Assembly (NCBI GenBank): GCA_039636775.1
Contig: CP143429.1
Location: forward strand, 2,356,001 to 2,420,000
Direction: 5' to 3'
DNA from: Micrococcaceae bacterium Sec5.8
GTDB taxonomy: Bacteria; Actinomycetota; Actinomycetes; Actinomycetales; Micrococcaceae
DNA length: 64,000 nt
Under the pieces are notes generated by a model, which saw only the letters and a list, made by a program, of their open reading frames with translations, made no database searches and had not been told where the DNA came from. A program made the translations under genes and the position numbers. This document shows, in pieces, positions 1 through 7,051 of this stretch (its first letter is position 1; every line of letters starts with the position of its first letter).

Positions 1-69
1 AGGATGCAGCGAATCGTTGAAGCCAAGGTGGCGCTCGACGGGCGGATCCAGAACAGAGATGCCGTTCAT
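1..69 (-). CDS. N-terminus of an unidentified protein, cut by the window edge
   Basis: Only 23 codons are visible, starting MNGISVLDPPV and running off the left edge with no stop. The start is favoured because the minus strand carries CATACT exactly 6 bases before the ATG, the same -10-to-start spacing seen at many genes in this window, which suggests a leaderless mRNA. The fragment is too short to assign to a family. It is divergent from nothing visible and reads away from the 219-residue gene on the same strand. Confidence 0.4.
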   Translation of the reverse strand, partial: MNGISVLDPPVERHLGFNDSLHP

Positions 70-159
70 GGGCCCAGTATGCCAGTCCCGTCAAGACAGG
101 CTAAGACTTCAGTCCCGCGATGCCGCTGCCCCTGACGTCCGGTGCGCCTGACGAGGGTC

Positions 160-819
160 TTAGAGTCCTGAACCGGTGCGGGCCAGGACATGGCCCCGGG
201 CTCCGCTGAGCCGGAACCAGCGTCCGGACCGGTAGAGCTGTTGGTCACCGTCAGCCAGGAAGCCCAGAGTCAAGGCCGCGAAAGCAGCCCCCAGCGGGAG
301 CCCGCCGCTGCCCGGCAGCTCCCTGCCCCAGACCGTGGCGCGGGCGTTGTTGACGATCAAGGCGCCGGGTTTATCCGGAATAATGCCGGCGATCTCGGTG
401 ATGCCGGCCTCCGCGGACCGTCGCAGGGCAGAATCCGGCAGCGTGGCCACGGCTTCCCACCCCGAACGGGGCGCCCCAACGCCGGACCACGATTCCGTGA
501 GCGTCACCGGCGGCAGCGGCAGCTCGACGTCGTTCTCCCCTGCGCGCGCCAGCCGGTCCAGCACCGCCGAAATCGGCACCGTGACGTCCGTGTCGGCTGG
601 CTGCGCCAGGGCCATGGTCCGCAGCCCGAGGATCGTCGGTGTGGACTCCCCCAACAGCCGCGGCCGGAGCACGCACACGTACGCCGCGAGCACCTGCCCT
701 GACGCCTGAAGCCGGATGGCGCCGTCGTCGATCGACTTGGCGCGGGTGGCGAAGGTGCGCAGATCTGTGAGGTCGCGGGGATCGGTGAACTGCAGGGACT
801 GCGTTAGGAGGTCGGACAC
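160..819 (-). CDS. conserved hypothetical protein, 219 aa
   Basis: I do not recognise a family. The protein has no obvious signal peptide or transmembrane segment. It has a mixed alpha/beta composition, with a Pro/Leu-rich middle (ELPLPPVTLTESW) and a C-terminus ending in LARTGSGL. The open frame continues much further upstream, but that part is antisense to tesB. The GTG at 819 is chosen because TAGAGT lies 7 bases before it (actcta at 827-832 on the plus strand), giving a leaderless start divergent from tesB, whose own start is 64 bases away. The divergent layout hints at shared control but gives no function. Confidence 0.6.
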   Translation of the reverse strand: MSDLLTQSLQFTDPRDLTDLRTFATRAKSIDDGAIRLQASGQVLAAYVCVLRPRLLGESTPTILGLRTMALAQPADTDVTVPISAVLDRLARAGENDVELPLPPVTLTESWSGVGAPRSGWEAVATLPDSALRRSAEAGITEIAGIIPDKPGALIVNNARATVWGRELPGSGGLPLGAAFAALTLGFLADGDQQLYRSGRWFRLSGARGHVLARTGSGL

Positions 820-870
820 AATATTGACTCTACCGGCTGTGCCTCCTTGGGACCGTGCCGGGGTAACGCC

Positions 871-876
871 TAGAGT
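871..876 (+). promoter_or_regulatory. -10 box TAGAGT of tesB, leaderless
   Basis: TAGAGT ends 6 bases before the ATG at 883, so transcription should start at or next to the start codon. No Shine-Dalgarno sequence is present. Confidence 0.55.
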
Positions 877-882
877 CGATCC

Positions 883-1863
883 ATGACTGAAGCCGAAGCC
901 GGATTGCAGGGCCCGCCCACCCAGGACCCCACCTCCTCGCTCCTCCAACTGCTCAACCTCGGCGAGCTTGAGGGTGCCCGGACGGATGAGGACATCTTTA
1001 TGGGGCCCTCGCAGCAGCAGCCCCGGCACCGCGTGTTCGGCGGGCAGGTGCTCGCCCAGTCCCTGATTGCCGGGAGCCGCACCGTTCCCGAGGGCCGCGG
1101 CGTGCACTCCATGCACGGGTACTTCCTGCGCCCGGGGGATGCCAACAAGCCGATCACCTTCGGCGTCCAGCGGCTCAGGGACGGCCGCTCGTTCTCCGCC
1201 CGCCGGGTACACGCGTATCAGGAGGGCATGCCCATCCTGTCCATGATCGCCTCGTTCCAGGACGAGGACGAGGGAATCGAGCACCAGTCCCAGATGCCCT
1301 CCGGGATTCCGGACCCCGAGTCGCTGCCCAGCACGGCCGATCTGCTGGGCAAGTTCGATCATCCGGTGGCGCGGCACTGGGCCTATGAGCGGCCCTTCGA
1401 CATCCGGCACGTCGACCCGGCGTTGTACGTCTCGGCCAAGGGCGAAAAGGAACCACGCAACGCCGTGTGGATGAAGACGTTCGGACCGATGCCCAGCGAT
1501 CCGGAACTGCACCGCGCCGCCTTGGCGTACGCGAGCGACTACACCCTGCTGGAATCCATCCTGCGCAAGCACGGGATGAGCTGGATTACCCCGGGCATGT
1601 CCGTGGCCAGCTTGGATCACGCCATGTGGTGGCACCGTCCCGTCCGCGTGGATGAGTGGCTGCTTTACGTTCAGGAGTCCCCCAGCGCCCAGAGCGCCAG
1701 GGGCCTGGCCACCGGAAAGATCTTCAGCCGCGACGGACGGCATGTGGCCACGGTGGCGCAGGAGGGCATGATCCGGGTCCCCTCAGACCTCAAGAGCAAG
1801 GTCAAAGGCGCGGTCCAGACCAAGGTCCTGGAGCACCAGATGCGCAAGGCCGACCGCGGCTGA
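883..1863 (+). CDS. tesB: acyl-CoA thioesterase II (TesB-like)
   Basis: Hydrolyses acyl-CoA to free fatty acid and CoA in the cytoplasm. The 326-residue length is a little above the usual 285-300, the excess being a variable N-terminus. Family hallmarks are HRVFGGQVLAQSL (about 49-61), typical of the first hotdog domain, MHGYFLRPGD (about 77-86), the SFSARRVHAYQ strand (about 102-112), and in the second hotdog domain SLDHAMWWHRP followed by WLLYVQESPSAQSARG near the C-terminus. The Asp of SLDHAMW is in the position of the catalytic Asp of the family. It is a single gene, closed by a strong hairpin. The lack of a ribosome binding site and the -10 box 6 bases upstream point to a leaderless message. 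Confidence 0.95.
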   Translation: MTEAEAGLQGPPTQDPTSSLLQLLNLGELEGARTDEDIFMGPSQQQPRHRVFGGQVLAQSLIAGSRTVPEGRGVHSMHGYFLRPGDANKPITFGVQRLRDGRSFSARRVHAYQEGMPILSMIASFQDEDEGIEHQSQMPSGIPDPESLPSTADLLGKFDHPVARHWAYERPFDIRHVDPALYVSAKGEKEPRNAVWMKTFGPMPSDPELHRAALAYASDYTLLESILRKHGMSWITPGMSVASLDHAMWWHRPVRVDEWLLYVQESPSAQSARGLATGKIFSRDGRHVATVAQEGMIRVPSDLKSKVKGAVQTKVLEHQMRKADRG

Positions 1864-1875
1864 CCCGTGGCATGG

Positions 1876-1912
1876 AAGAGGCCGGCGCCCTTTTTGCGGG
1901 TGCCGGCCTCTT
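1876..1912. terminator. convergent hairpin terminator between tesB and ettA
   Basis: AAGAGGCCGGC and GCCGGCCTCTT form an 11-bp stem, extended by GCCC/GGGT around a T-rich loop. It lies between two convergent genes and can serve both. Confidence 0.75.
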
Positions 1913-1962
1913 CTGTCCCGCTGCCTTTGGCATGGCGCTGATCCGCGCCGCGGGCTGCGGGA

Positions 1963-3645
1963 TTAGTCGCGGGTGAGGCGGCGGTGGGTCACCCGGTGCG
2001 GTTTGGCTGCATCCGGGCCGAGGCGCTCCATCTTGTTCTCCTCGTAGGATTCGAAGTTGCCCTCGAACCAGTACCACTTGGAGGGGTTCTCCTCATCACC
2101 TTCGTAAGCGAGGATGTGAGTGGCCACCCGGTCCAGGAACCACCGGTCGTGCGAGACCACGACAGCACAGCCCGGGAATTCGAGCAGGGCATTTTCGAGG
2201 CTGCTGAGCGTCTCGACGTCGAGGTCGTTGGTGGGCTCGTCGAGGAGCAGCAGGTTGCCGCCCTGTTTGAGGGTCAGCGCCAGGTTCAGGCGGTTGCGCT
2301 CACCACCGGAGAGCACTCCGGCCTTCTTCTGCTGGTCCGGGCCCTTAAACCCGAAGGCGGCCACGTAGGCGCGGGACGGCATCTCGACCTGGCCGACCTG
2401 GATGTAGTCGAGACCGTCGGAGACAACTTCCCACAGGGTCTTGTTCGGGTCGATGCCGCCGCGGCTCTGGTCCGCATAGGAAATCTTCACGGAGTCACCG
2501 ATTTTCAGTTCGCCGCCGTCGAGGGGTTCAAGCCCCACGATGGTCTTGAACAGGGTGGTCTTGCCAACACCGTTGGGGCCGATGACACCGACGATGCCGT
2601 TGCGCGGGAGGGTGAAGGAAAGCCCGTCGATCAGGGTGCGGTCCTCGAAGCCCTTTTGCAGGTTTTTGGCTTCCAGGACCAACCCGCCCAGGCGCGGCCC
2701 CGGCGGAATCTGGATCTCTTCGAAGTCCAGCTTGCGGGTGCGGTCCGCCTCAGCGGCCATTTCCTCGTACCGCGCGAGGCGGGCCTTGGACTTGGTCTGG
2801 CGGCCCTTGGCGTTGGAGCGGACCCATTCGAGCTCCTCGGTGAGGCGCTTGGCCTGCTTCGCGTCCTTCTTGCCTTGGACTTCGAGGCGGGCGCGCTTCT
2901 TTTCGAGGTACGTGGAGTAGTTACCCTCGTACGGGTAGAGGTGGCCGCGGTCCACTTCGGCGATCCACTCGGCCACGTGGTCTAGGAAGTACCGGTCGTG
3001 GGTGACGGCGAGGACGGCGCCGGGGTAGCTGGAAAGGTGCTGTTCGAGCCAGAGCACGCTCTCGGCGTCGAGGTGGTTGGTGGGCTCATCGAGGAGCAGC
3101 AGGTCCGGCTTCTGAAGCAAAAGCTTGCAGAGAGCAACACGGCGGCGCTCACCACCGGAGAGCAGGGTGACGTCGGCTTCCGGCGGCGGGCAGCGGAGCG
3201 CGTCCATGGCCTGCTCCAGCTGGGAATCGAGGTCCCAGGCATCGGCGGCGTCGATCGCTTCCTGCAGTTGGCCCATTTCCTCGAGGAGGACATCGTAGTC
3301 AGCGTCAGGGCTCGCCATCTCTTCGGAGATGTCGTTGAAGCGCTGAATCTTGCCGATGATCTCTCCGACGCCTTCCTGGACATTGCCCAGGACGGTTTTG
3401 TCCTCGTTCAGCGGCGGCTCCTGCAACAGGATGCCCACCGTGTACCCCGGGCTCAGCCGGGCCTCACCGTTGGAGGGGGTGTCCAGCCCGGCCATGATCT
3501 TGAGAATGGTGGACTTACCGGCACCATTCGGACCGACAACGCCAATCTTGGCCCCCGGGAAGAAGGACATGCTCACATCGTCGAGGATAAGTTTTTCGCC
3601 AACGGCCTTGCGGGCCTTGGTCATTGTGTAGATAAATTCCGCCAT
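1963..3645 (-). CDS. ettA: energy-dependent translational throttle protein EttA (ABC-F)
   Basis: Cytoplasmic ABC-F ATPase that binds the ribosomal E site and gates the first elongation step according to ATP/ADP. It has two nucleotide-binding domains and no membrane segment. NBD1 has GPNGAGKST, LSGGERRRVALCKLL and DEPTNHLDAES. An arm and a linker rich in Lys/Arg follow (YLEKKRARLEVQGKKDAKQ), with ARLARYEEM as in EttA. NBD2 has GPNGVGKTT, LSGGERNRLNLALTL and DEPTNDLDVETL. At 560 residues it matches EttA (about 555). The start is the ATG before AEFIYTM. TAGATT lies 7 bases upstream, so the mRNA may be leaderless. Distinct from Uup or antibiotic-resistance ABC-F by the DEPTNHLD/DEPTNDLD pattern and length. 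Confidence 0.95.
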   Translation of the reverse strand: MAEFIYTMTKARKAVGEKLILDDVSMSFFPGAKIGVVGPNGAGKSTILKIMAGLDTPSNGEARLSPGYTVGILLQEPPLNEDKTVLGNVQEGVGEIIGKIQRFNDISEEMASPDADYDVLLEEMGQLQEAIDAADAWDLDSQLEQAMDALRCPPPEADVTLLSGGERRRVALCKLLLQKPDLLLLDEPTNHLDAESVLWLEQHLSSYPGAVLAVTHDRYFLDHVAEWIAEVDRGHLYPYEGNYSTYLEKKRARLEVQGKKDAKQAKRLTEELEWVRSNAKGRQTKSKARLARYEEMAAEADRTRKLDFEEIQIPPGPRLGGLVLEAKNLQKGFEDRTLIDGLSFTLPRNGIVGVIGPNGVGKTTLFKTIVGLEPLDGGELKIGDSVKISYADQSRGGIDPNKTLWEVVSDGLDYIQVGQVEMPSRAYVAAFGFKGPDQQKKAGVLSGGERNRLNLALTLKQGGNLLLLDEPTNDLDVETLSSLENALLEFPGCAVVVSHDRWFLDRVATHILAYEGDEENPSKWYWFEGNFESYEENKMERLGPDAAKPHRVTHRRLTRD

Positions 3646-3684
3646 ACCTACAAATCTAGTGGTTCCGCCGGGATAACTCACATT

Positions 3685-3713
3685 CCGGCCGCCCTGAAAG
3701 TACCGGCGGCCGG
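3685..3713 (-). terminator. GC-rich hairpin after the ssb gene
   Basis: CCGGCCGCC pairs with GGCGGCCGG across an 11-base loop, downstream of the minus-strand ssb gene. There is no clear T-run, so it is only a candidate terminator. Confidence 0.4.
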
Positions 3714-3793
3714 CAAGGCCCCCTCGTCCGCTCCACGTCGACGCCGCAGGGTGGTTGACCGCAACCCATCCCTCCTGCGGCTGCCGGGGACCC

Positions 3794-4375
3794 TCAGGCG
3801 GCAGCTCCTTTCAGCTCGCCGGTTTGCTCATCCAGCTCCGCTTCCTCCCCCGTGACGTCGTCGACGAAGACGGACGGGGCAGCGGGGCCGTCTTCTTGAT
3901 TGCCTTCGTGATGCTGGTCGTACGCAGCACCGTGGTTGTCCTGGTCATGCTCTGTCCGCTCCTGGTCGGCGCCCTCAGTAACGAAAGGCGACGGTCCTGC
4001 AGCTGATTGCGGACCGTGGGTGGCGGTCCGGATGTAGTTTGCCGACCCGAACATGAGGTCGTGGCCGACGGCCTCAGCGTCGATCTCTGCCCGGTGATAG
4101 ATCCGCCCGGCATTCTCCCAGCTCCGCATTTTCAGCTTTCCCACGACGATGACCCGCTGCCCCTTCCTGATGCTGCAGCCCAGGTTTCCTGCCAGCTGCC
4201 GGTAGCCCTGAACAGTGAACCAGTTGGTGTTCACATCCACCCAGGCGTTCGCAGCTCGGTCGTAACGGCGGGTGGTCGAGCCGATACGGAATGACGCGGT
4301 CGCCACTCCACCCGGCGTCGTCGAACTCGTGATCTCCGTGACGACGAAGCCACGGACAGTGATGTTGTCGCTCAT
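3794..4375 (-). CDS. ssb: single-stranded DNA-binding protein, paralogue without the acidic tail
   Basis: Binds single-stranded DNA through an OB fold. Residues 1-110 match the SSB core: ITVRGFVVTEI, ATASFRIGSTTRRYD, WVDVNTNWFTVQGYRQLA, GQRVIVVGKLKMRSWE and YHRAEIDAEAVGHDL. The rest is a low-complexity acidic/Gln/His linker. The protein ends in GELKGAAA, not in the DDDIPF-type tip by which canonical SSB recruits partner proteins. That points to a secondary SSB, such as the competence/sporulation-type SsbB of actinobacteria, rather than the essential housekeeping copy near rpsF/rpsR. The ATG at 4375 is preferred to the one at 4381 because the upstream AGGAC is spaced better. Confidence 0.85.
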   Translation of the reverse strand: MSDNITVRGFVVTEITSSTTPGGVATASFRIGSTTRRYDRAANAWVDVNTNWFTVQGYRQLAGNLGCSIRKGQRVIVVGKLKMRSWENAGRIYHRAEIDAEAVGHDLMFGSANYIRTATHGPQSAAGPSPFVTEGADQERTEHDQDNHGAAYDQHHEGNQEDGPAAPSVFVDDVTGEEAELDEQTGELKGAAA

Positions 4376-4712
4376 TCTCATGTCCTGTCTCGAATTGTGT
4401 GCCTAGCAGGCTCCTTCAGCTTCGCGCGGGCCCGCGCCCGGCGCGAGGGCCCGGGTAGGCCATGTGGAAAACTCGGCGGCCTGGTCCACAAAGCAGACAT
4501 GTAGTGGCAGCAGGAATGCGACGCCAACGCCGCGCGCGGATCCACCGGACCACTATCCAGGGGCCCGTAGGAGCCACATGCGGCGAATCGGCGTGGACCC
4601 GTCCGGGAGGCAAATGCCCGCACCCGCGGGTGTTCCTGACACCCGGGCCGCGCCCGGCACGGTAAACTCTTGGAGGCGTCCTCCGGCAACGGCCGGGCAG
4701 GACCGCCAACGT
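4376..4712. other. intergenic region upstream of tRNA-Arg
   Basis: This 337-base stretch has no coding frame I can support. It contains GC-rich inverted segments around 4425-4455 and 4621-4650. TAAACT at 4663-4668 is a reasonable -10 for the tRNA gene, but I see no convincing -35. Confidence 0.4.
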
Positions 4713-4788
4713 GCCCCAGTAGCTCAGGGGATAGAGCAGCGGCCTTCTAATCCGCCGGTCGGGGGTTCGATTCCCTCCTGGGGCACCA
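4713..4788 (+). tRNA. tRNA-Arg (anticodon TCT)
   Basis: A full cloverleaf folds by eye. Acceptor GCCCCAG pairs with CTGGGGC, the D arm is GCTC/GAGC, the anticodon loop is CTTCTAA with TCT at positions 34-36, the T arm holds GGTTCGATTCC, the discriminator is A, and CCA is encoded (76 nt). The anticodon reads AGA, a rare codon at this GC content. Confidence 0.96.
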
Positions 4789-4792
4789 AGAT

Positions 4793-4832
4793 GCGGCTCT
4801 GGCGTGTCGGAATTTCCGCAGGCCAGAGCCGC
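4793..4832 (+). terminator. hairpin after tRNA-Arg
   Basis: GCGGCTCTGGC and GCCAGAGCCGC form a perfect 11-bp stem with an 18-base loop right after the tRNA. There is no T-run, so it may act as a processing or stability element as well as a terminator. Confidence 0.5.
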
Positions 4833-5030
4833 TGTCCTTGGCCGGGGTGCAAGTGTGTACGCACCGGTCAATGGAGCAGTTTCTTAGGAACAAACGCCGT
4901 TCCCTCAGGCCCTCGACGATATTTTGCGTCGCAGCCCCCGGCGGGCCATCAGCACCCTTAGTATTGATTCACAGGCAGCACGCCAGGGAACGCCTGTGCG
5001 CCCTGCCCGCAACCGAAAGGTATGGCCGCC

Positions 5031-5519
5031 ATGACCCAAACACCCCGCGGATTCGATCCCCAGGATCCCAACGACGCCTCCAGCGCCCAGTACCCGGACC
5101 AGGCCGCCGCCCCTTCCGTGTACACCGAGCCGGGCTACCCGACCGGGACCGGAGTCCCTGCTGGCGGGACCGATCTTGCGACCGGCGCCCCCGACACCGC
5201 AACGCAGGCGCCTCCCGTGGAGACTCCGCCGGCAGGACAGTCCACATCGCCAGCCCAGGAATCGCGCCAGGTTACCCGCGCTGGCATGGTCTGGGCCGCG
5301 GTCGCCTGCGCACTGGTGGTCCTGATCCTGCTCATTGCGTTCATTCTGCAGAACCAGGAATACGTGCAAGTGAAGTTCTTTGGCCTCGAGGGCTCCGTGC
5401 CGCTCGGTATCGCACTGTTCATCGCGGCGGTAGGCGGCGGCGTGCTCGTTGCCATCGCAGGAGCTGCCCGCATTATTCAGTTGCGGGTCACCGCACACCG
5501 CCTGCGCTCCGCCCGGTAG
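5031..5519 (+). CDS. LapA-domain (DUF1049) two-helix membrane protein
   Basis: The first 80 residues are a Pro/Ala/Thr/Gln-rich cytoplasmic segment. Then come two transmembrane helices (GMVWAAVACALVVLILLIAF and the GIALFIAAVGGGVLVAIAG stretch) separated by the short QNQEYVQVKFFGLEGSVPL loop. N-Q-x-x-x-V-x-V-x-F followed by P-L is the signature of the lipopolysaccharide assembly protein A domain. In actinobacteria, which lack LPS, the role is not defined; a membrane scaffold is likely. GAAAGG lies directly before an upstream ATG at 5022 but 10 bases before the ATG at 5031, so the latter is preferred. Confidence 0.8.
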   Translation: MTQTPRGFDPQDPNDASSAQYPDQAAAPSVYTEPGYPTGTGVPAGGTDLATGAPDTATQAPPVETPPAGQSTSPAQESRQVTRAGMVWAAVACALVVLILLIAFILQNQEYVQVKFFGLEGSVPLGIALFIAAVGGGVLVAIAGAARIIQLRVTAHRLRSAR

Positions 5520-5556
5520 GCAGGCACCGGAGCGTTGCCCGCCGCCGGGCAGGTCC

Positions 5557-6318
5557 TCATGGCAGCGTCAGGATCAGCGGGCCGTCCTTCGTGATGGCCA
5601 CGGTGTGTTCGCTGTGGGCGGCGCGGCGGCCGTTAGATGAGCGGAGCGTCCATTCATCGTCGTCGTGGATGTACTCGTCCGTGCCGCCCAGGATGAGCAT
5701 CGGCTCGATCGCGATGAGCAGGCCCTCCGTCAGCTTGATGCCGCGGCCGGGCCTGCCGTCATTGGGAACATGCGGTTCGGCGTGCATCGTCTTGCCGATG
5801 CCATGACCCCCATGGTCGGCCAGCAGTCCGTAACCGGCGCGGCGTGCTGCCCCGCCGATGGCGTAACCCAGGTCCCCCATCTTGTTGCCGGTCCGGGCCG
5901 CCTCGATGCCGCGGGCCAAGGCGGCGTCGGTCGCGTCGATCAGGGCCTGGTCCTCCGGGTCGGCCGTGCCGACAATAAAGCTGACGGCTGCGTCGCCGCA
6001 CCAGCCGTCAAGGAACGCGCCACAGTCCACGCTCAGCAGGTCACCGTCCCGGAGCTGGTAATCATTGGGGATTCCATGCACCACGGCGTCGTTCACCGAC
6101 GTGCAGATAACCCCGGGAAACGGCACCGACGCCCACCTCGGCCGGTAGTTCAGGAAAGCCGGCGTCGCTCCGGCACCGGCAATCGTCGCCGCGGCCAGCT
6201 CGTCAAGTTCTTTGAGGGAGACCCCGACGGCGGCAGCCTCCTTGACGCGTTCAAGGGTATTGGCCACCACCCGGCCTGCCTCGCGCATCAGGACAATTTC
6301 GGCTTGGCTCTTAATCAT
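5557..6318 (-). CDS. map: type I methionine aminopeptidase
   Basis: Removes the initiator Met from nascent proteins in the cytoplasm. The pita-bread fold metal ligands are all visible: Asp in SVDCGAFLDGW, Asp in GDAAVSF, His in DHGGHGIG, Glu in IAIEPML and Glu in SEHTVAI, plus the substrate-side His in DAVVHGIP. At 253 residues it has the length of an MAP-Ia enzyme without the N-terminal SH3-binding extension. The ATG at 6318 sits 7 bases after GAAAG, whereas the nearby ATG at 6324 is too close. It is not in the secY-adk-map ribosomal cluster, so it is probably a second copy. It is divergent from the AlkD-like gene. Confidence 0.93.
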   Translation of the reverse strand: MIKSQAEIVLMREAGRVVANTLERVKEAAAVGVSLKELDELAAATIAGAGATPAFLNYRPRWASVPFPGVICTSVNDAVVHGIPNDYQLRDGDLLSVDCGAFLDGWCGDAAVSFIVGTADPEDQALIDATDAALARGIEAARTGNKMGDLGYAIGGAARRAGYGLLADHGGHGIGKTMHAEPHVPNDGRPGRGIKLTEGLLIAIEPMLILGGTDEYIHDDDEWTLRSSNGRRAAHSEHTVAITKDGPLILTLP

Positions 6319-6352
6319 CGACATGCTTTCAACTCTAAGGGCCCGCCGGAGC

Positions 6353-7051
6353 ATGGCTAGAGTGGCCTCATGTCCCCCCCTGGAACTCGTCGGCGCCATA
6401 CGATCCCTGCTGCAGGCCGCCGCGGACCCCGCCCGGGCGGCAGGAGCACAGGCTTATCTGAAGTCCGCAATGCCGTGCCTGGGGGTGCAGGTTCCGGAGG
6501 TCCGGCGAATGGTCAAGACCGCCATCAAAGAACGGCCGCCGGGATCTCTGGAGGACTTGCAGTCCGCCGTGTTGGAGTTGTGGCGGGACGCCCGCTGGCG
6601 GGAAGAACGCTACGCCGCCATCGACTTGACCGGGCTGAAGCTCGCCGCGGGTGAGATGGGCATGCTCCCGCTCTATGAAGAAATCATTCGCAGCGGCGCC
6701 TGGTGGGATCTCGTGGACGGGGTCTCGCACCGGCTGTGCAACTTGCTGCAAGCCCACCGGGAGGACATGTCCGCCGTACTGCTCCGATGGAGCACGGACC
6801 GCGACTTGTGGATCCGGCGGGCCGCCATCACGGCCCAGCTGGGAGCCAAAACCGCGACCGATCCGGCGTTGCTCGCGGCCGTTATCGAACCCAACCTCGC
6901 AGACCGCGAGTTCTTTATCCGGAAGGCGATCGGCTGGGCGCTGCGTGAGTACGCCGCCACCAATCCTGCCTGGGTCAAGGATTTCGCGGCACGGCACGCA
7001 GACAGGCTGAGCCCGCTTTCACGCCGGGAGGCCTTGCGGAAGCTCAAATGA
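6353..7051 (+). CDS. AlkD-like DNA alkylation repair protein; start region probably frameshifted
   Basis: A HEAT-like-repeat DNA glycosylase family protein (DNA_alkylation domain), which would excise alkylated purines. Visible features are LGVQVPEVRRMVK, WWDLVDGVSHRL (the WDxVD signature), DRDLWIRRAAITAQL and EFFIRKAIGWALREYAATNPAWVKDF, followed by LSPLSRREALRKL. The open frame reaches back to an ATG at 6353, but that has no usable ribosome site. The best start signal is TAGAGT-6 bases-ATG at 6370, which is out of frame by one base. A C7 tract at 6373-6379 follows that ATG. With six Cs the protein would begin MSPLELVGAIRSLL. The gene also overlaps the convergent mannosyltransferase gene by 8 bases. 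Confidence 0.8.
   Translation: MARVASCPPLELVGAIRSLLQAAADPARAAGAQAYLKSAMPCLGVQVPEVRRMVKTAIKERPPGSLEDLQSAVLELWRDARWREERYAAIDLTGLKLAAGEMGMLPLYEEIIRSGAWWDLVDGVSHRLCNLLQAHREDMSAVLLRWSTDRDLWIRRAAITAQLGAKTATDPALLAAVIEPNLADREFFIRKAIGWALREYAATNPAWVKDFAARHADRLSPLSRREALRKLK

Noticed and set aside
160..1743. 527-residue minus-strand protein
   Set aside because: The first 308 codons are antisense to tesB. Only the part from the GTG at 819 is accepted.
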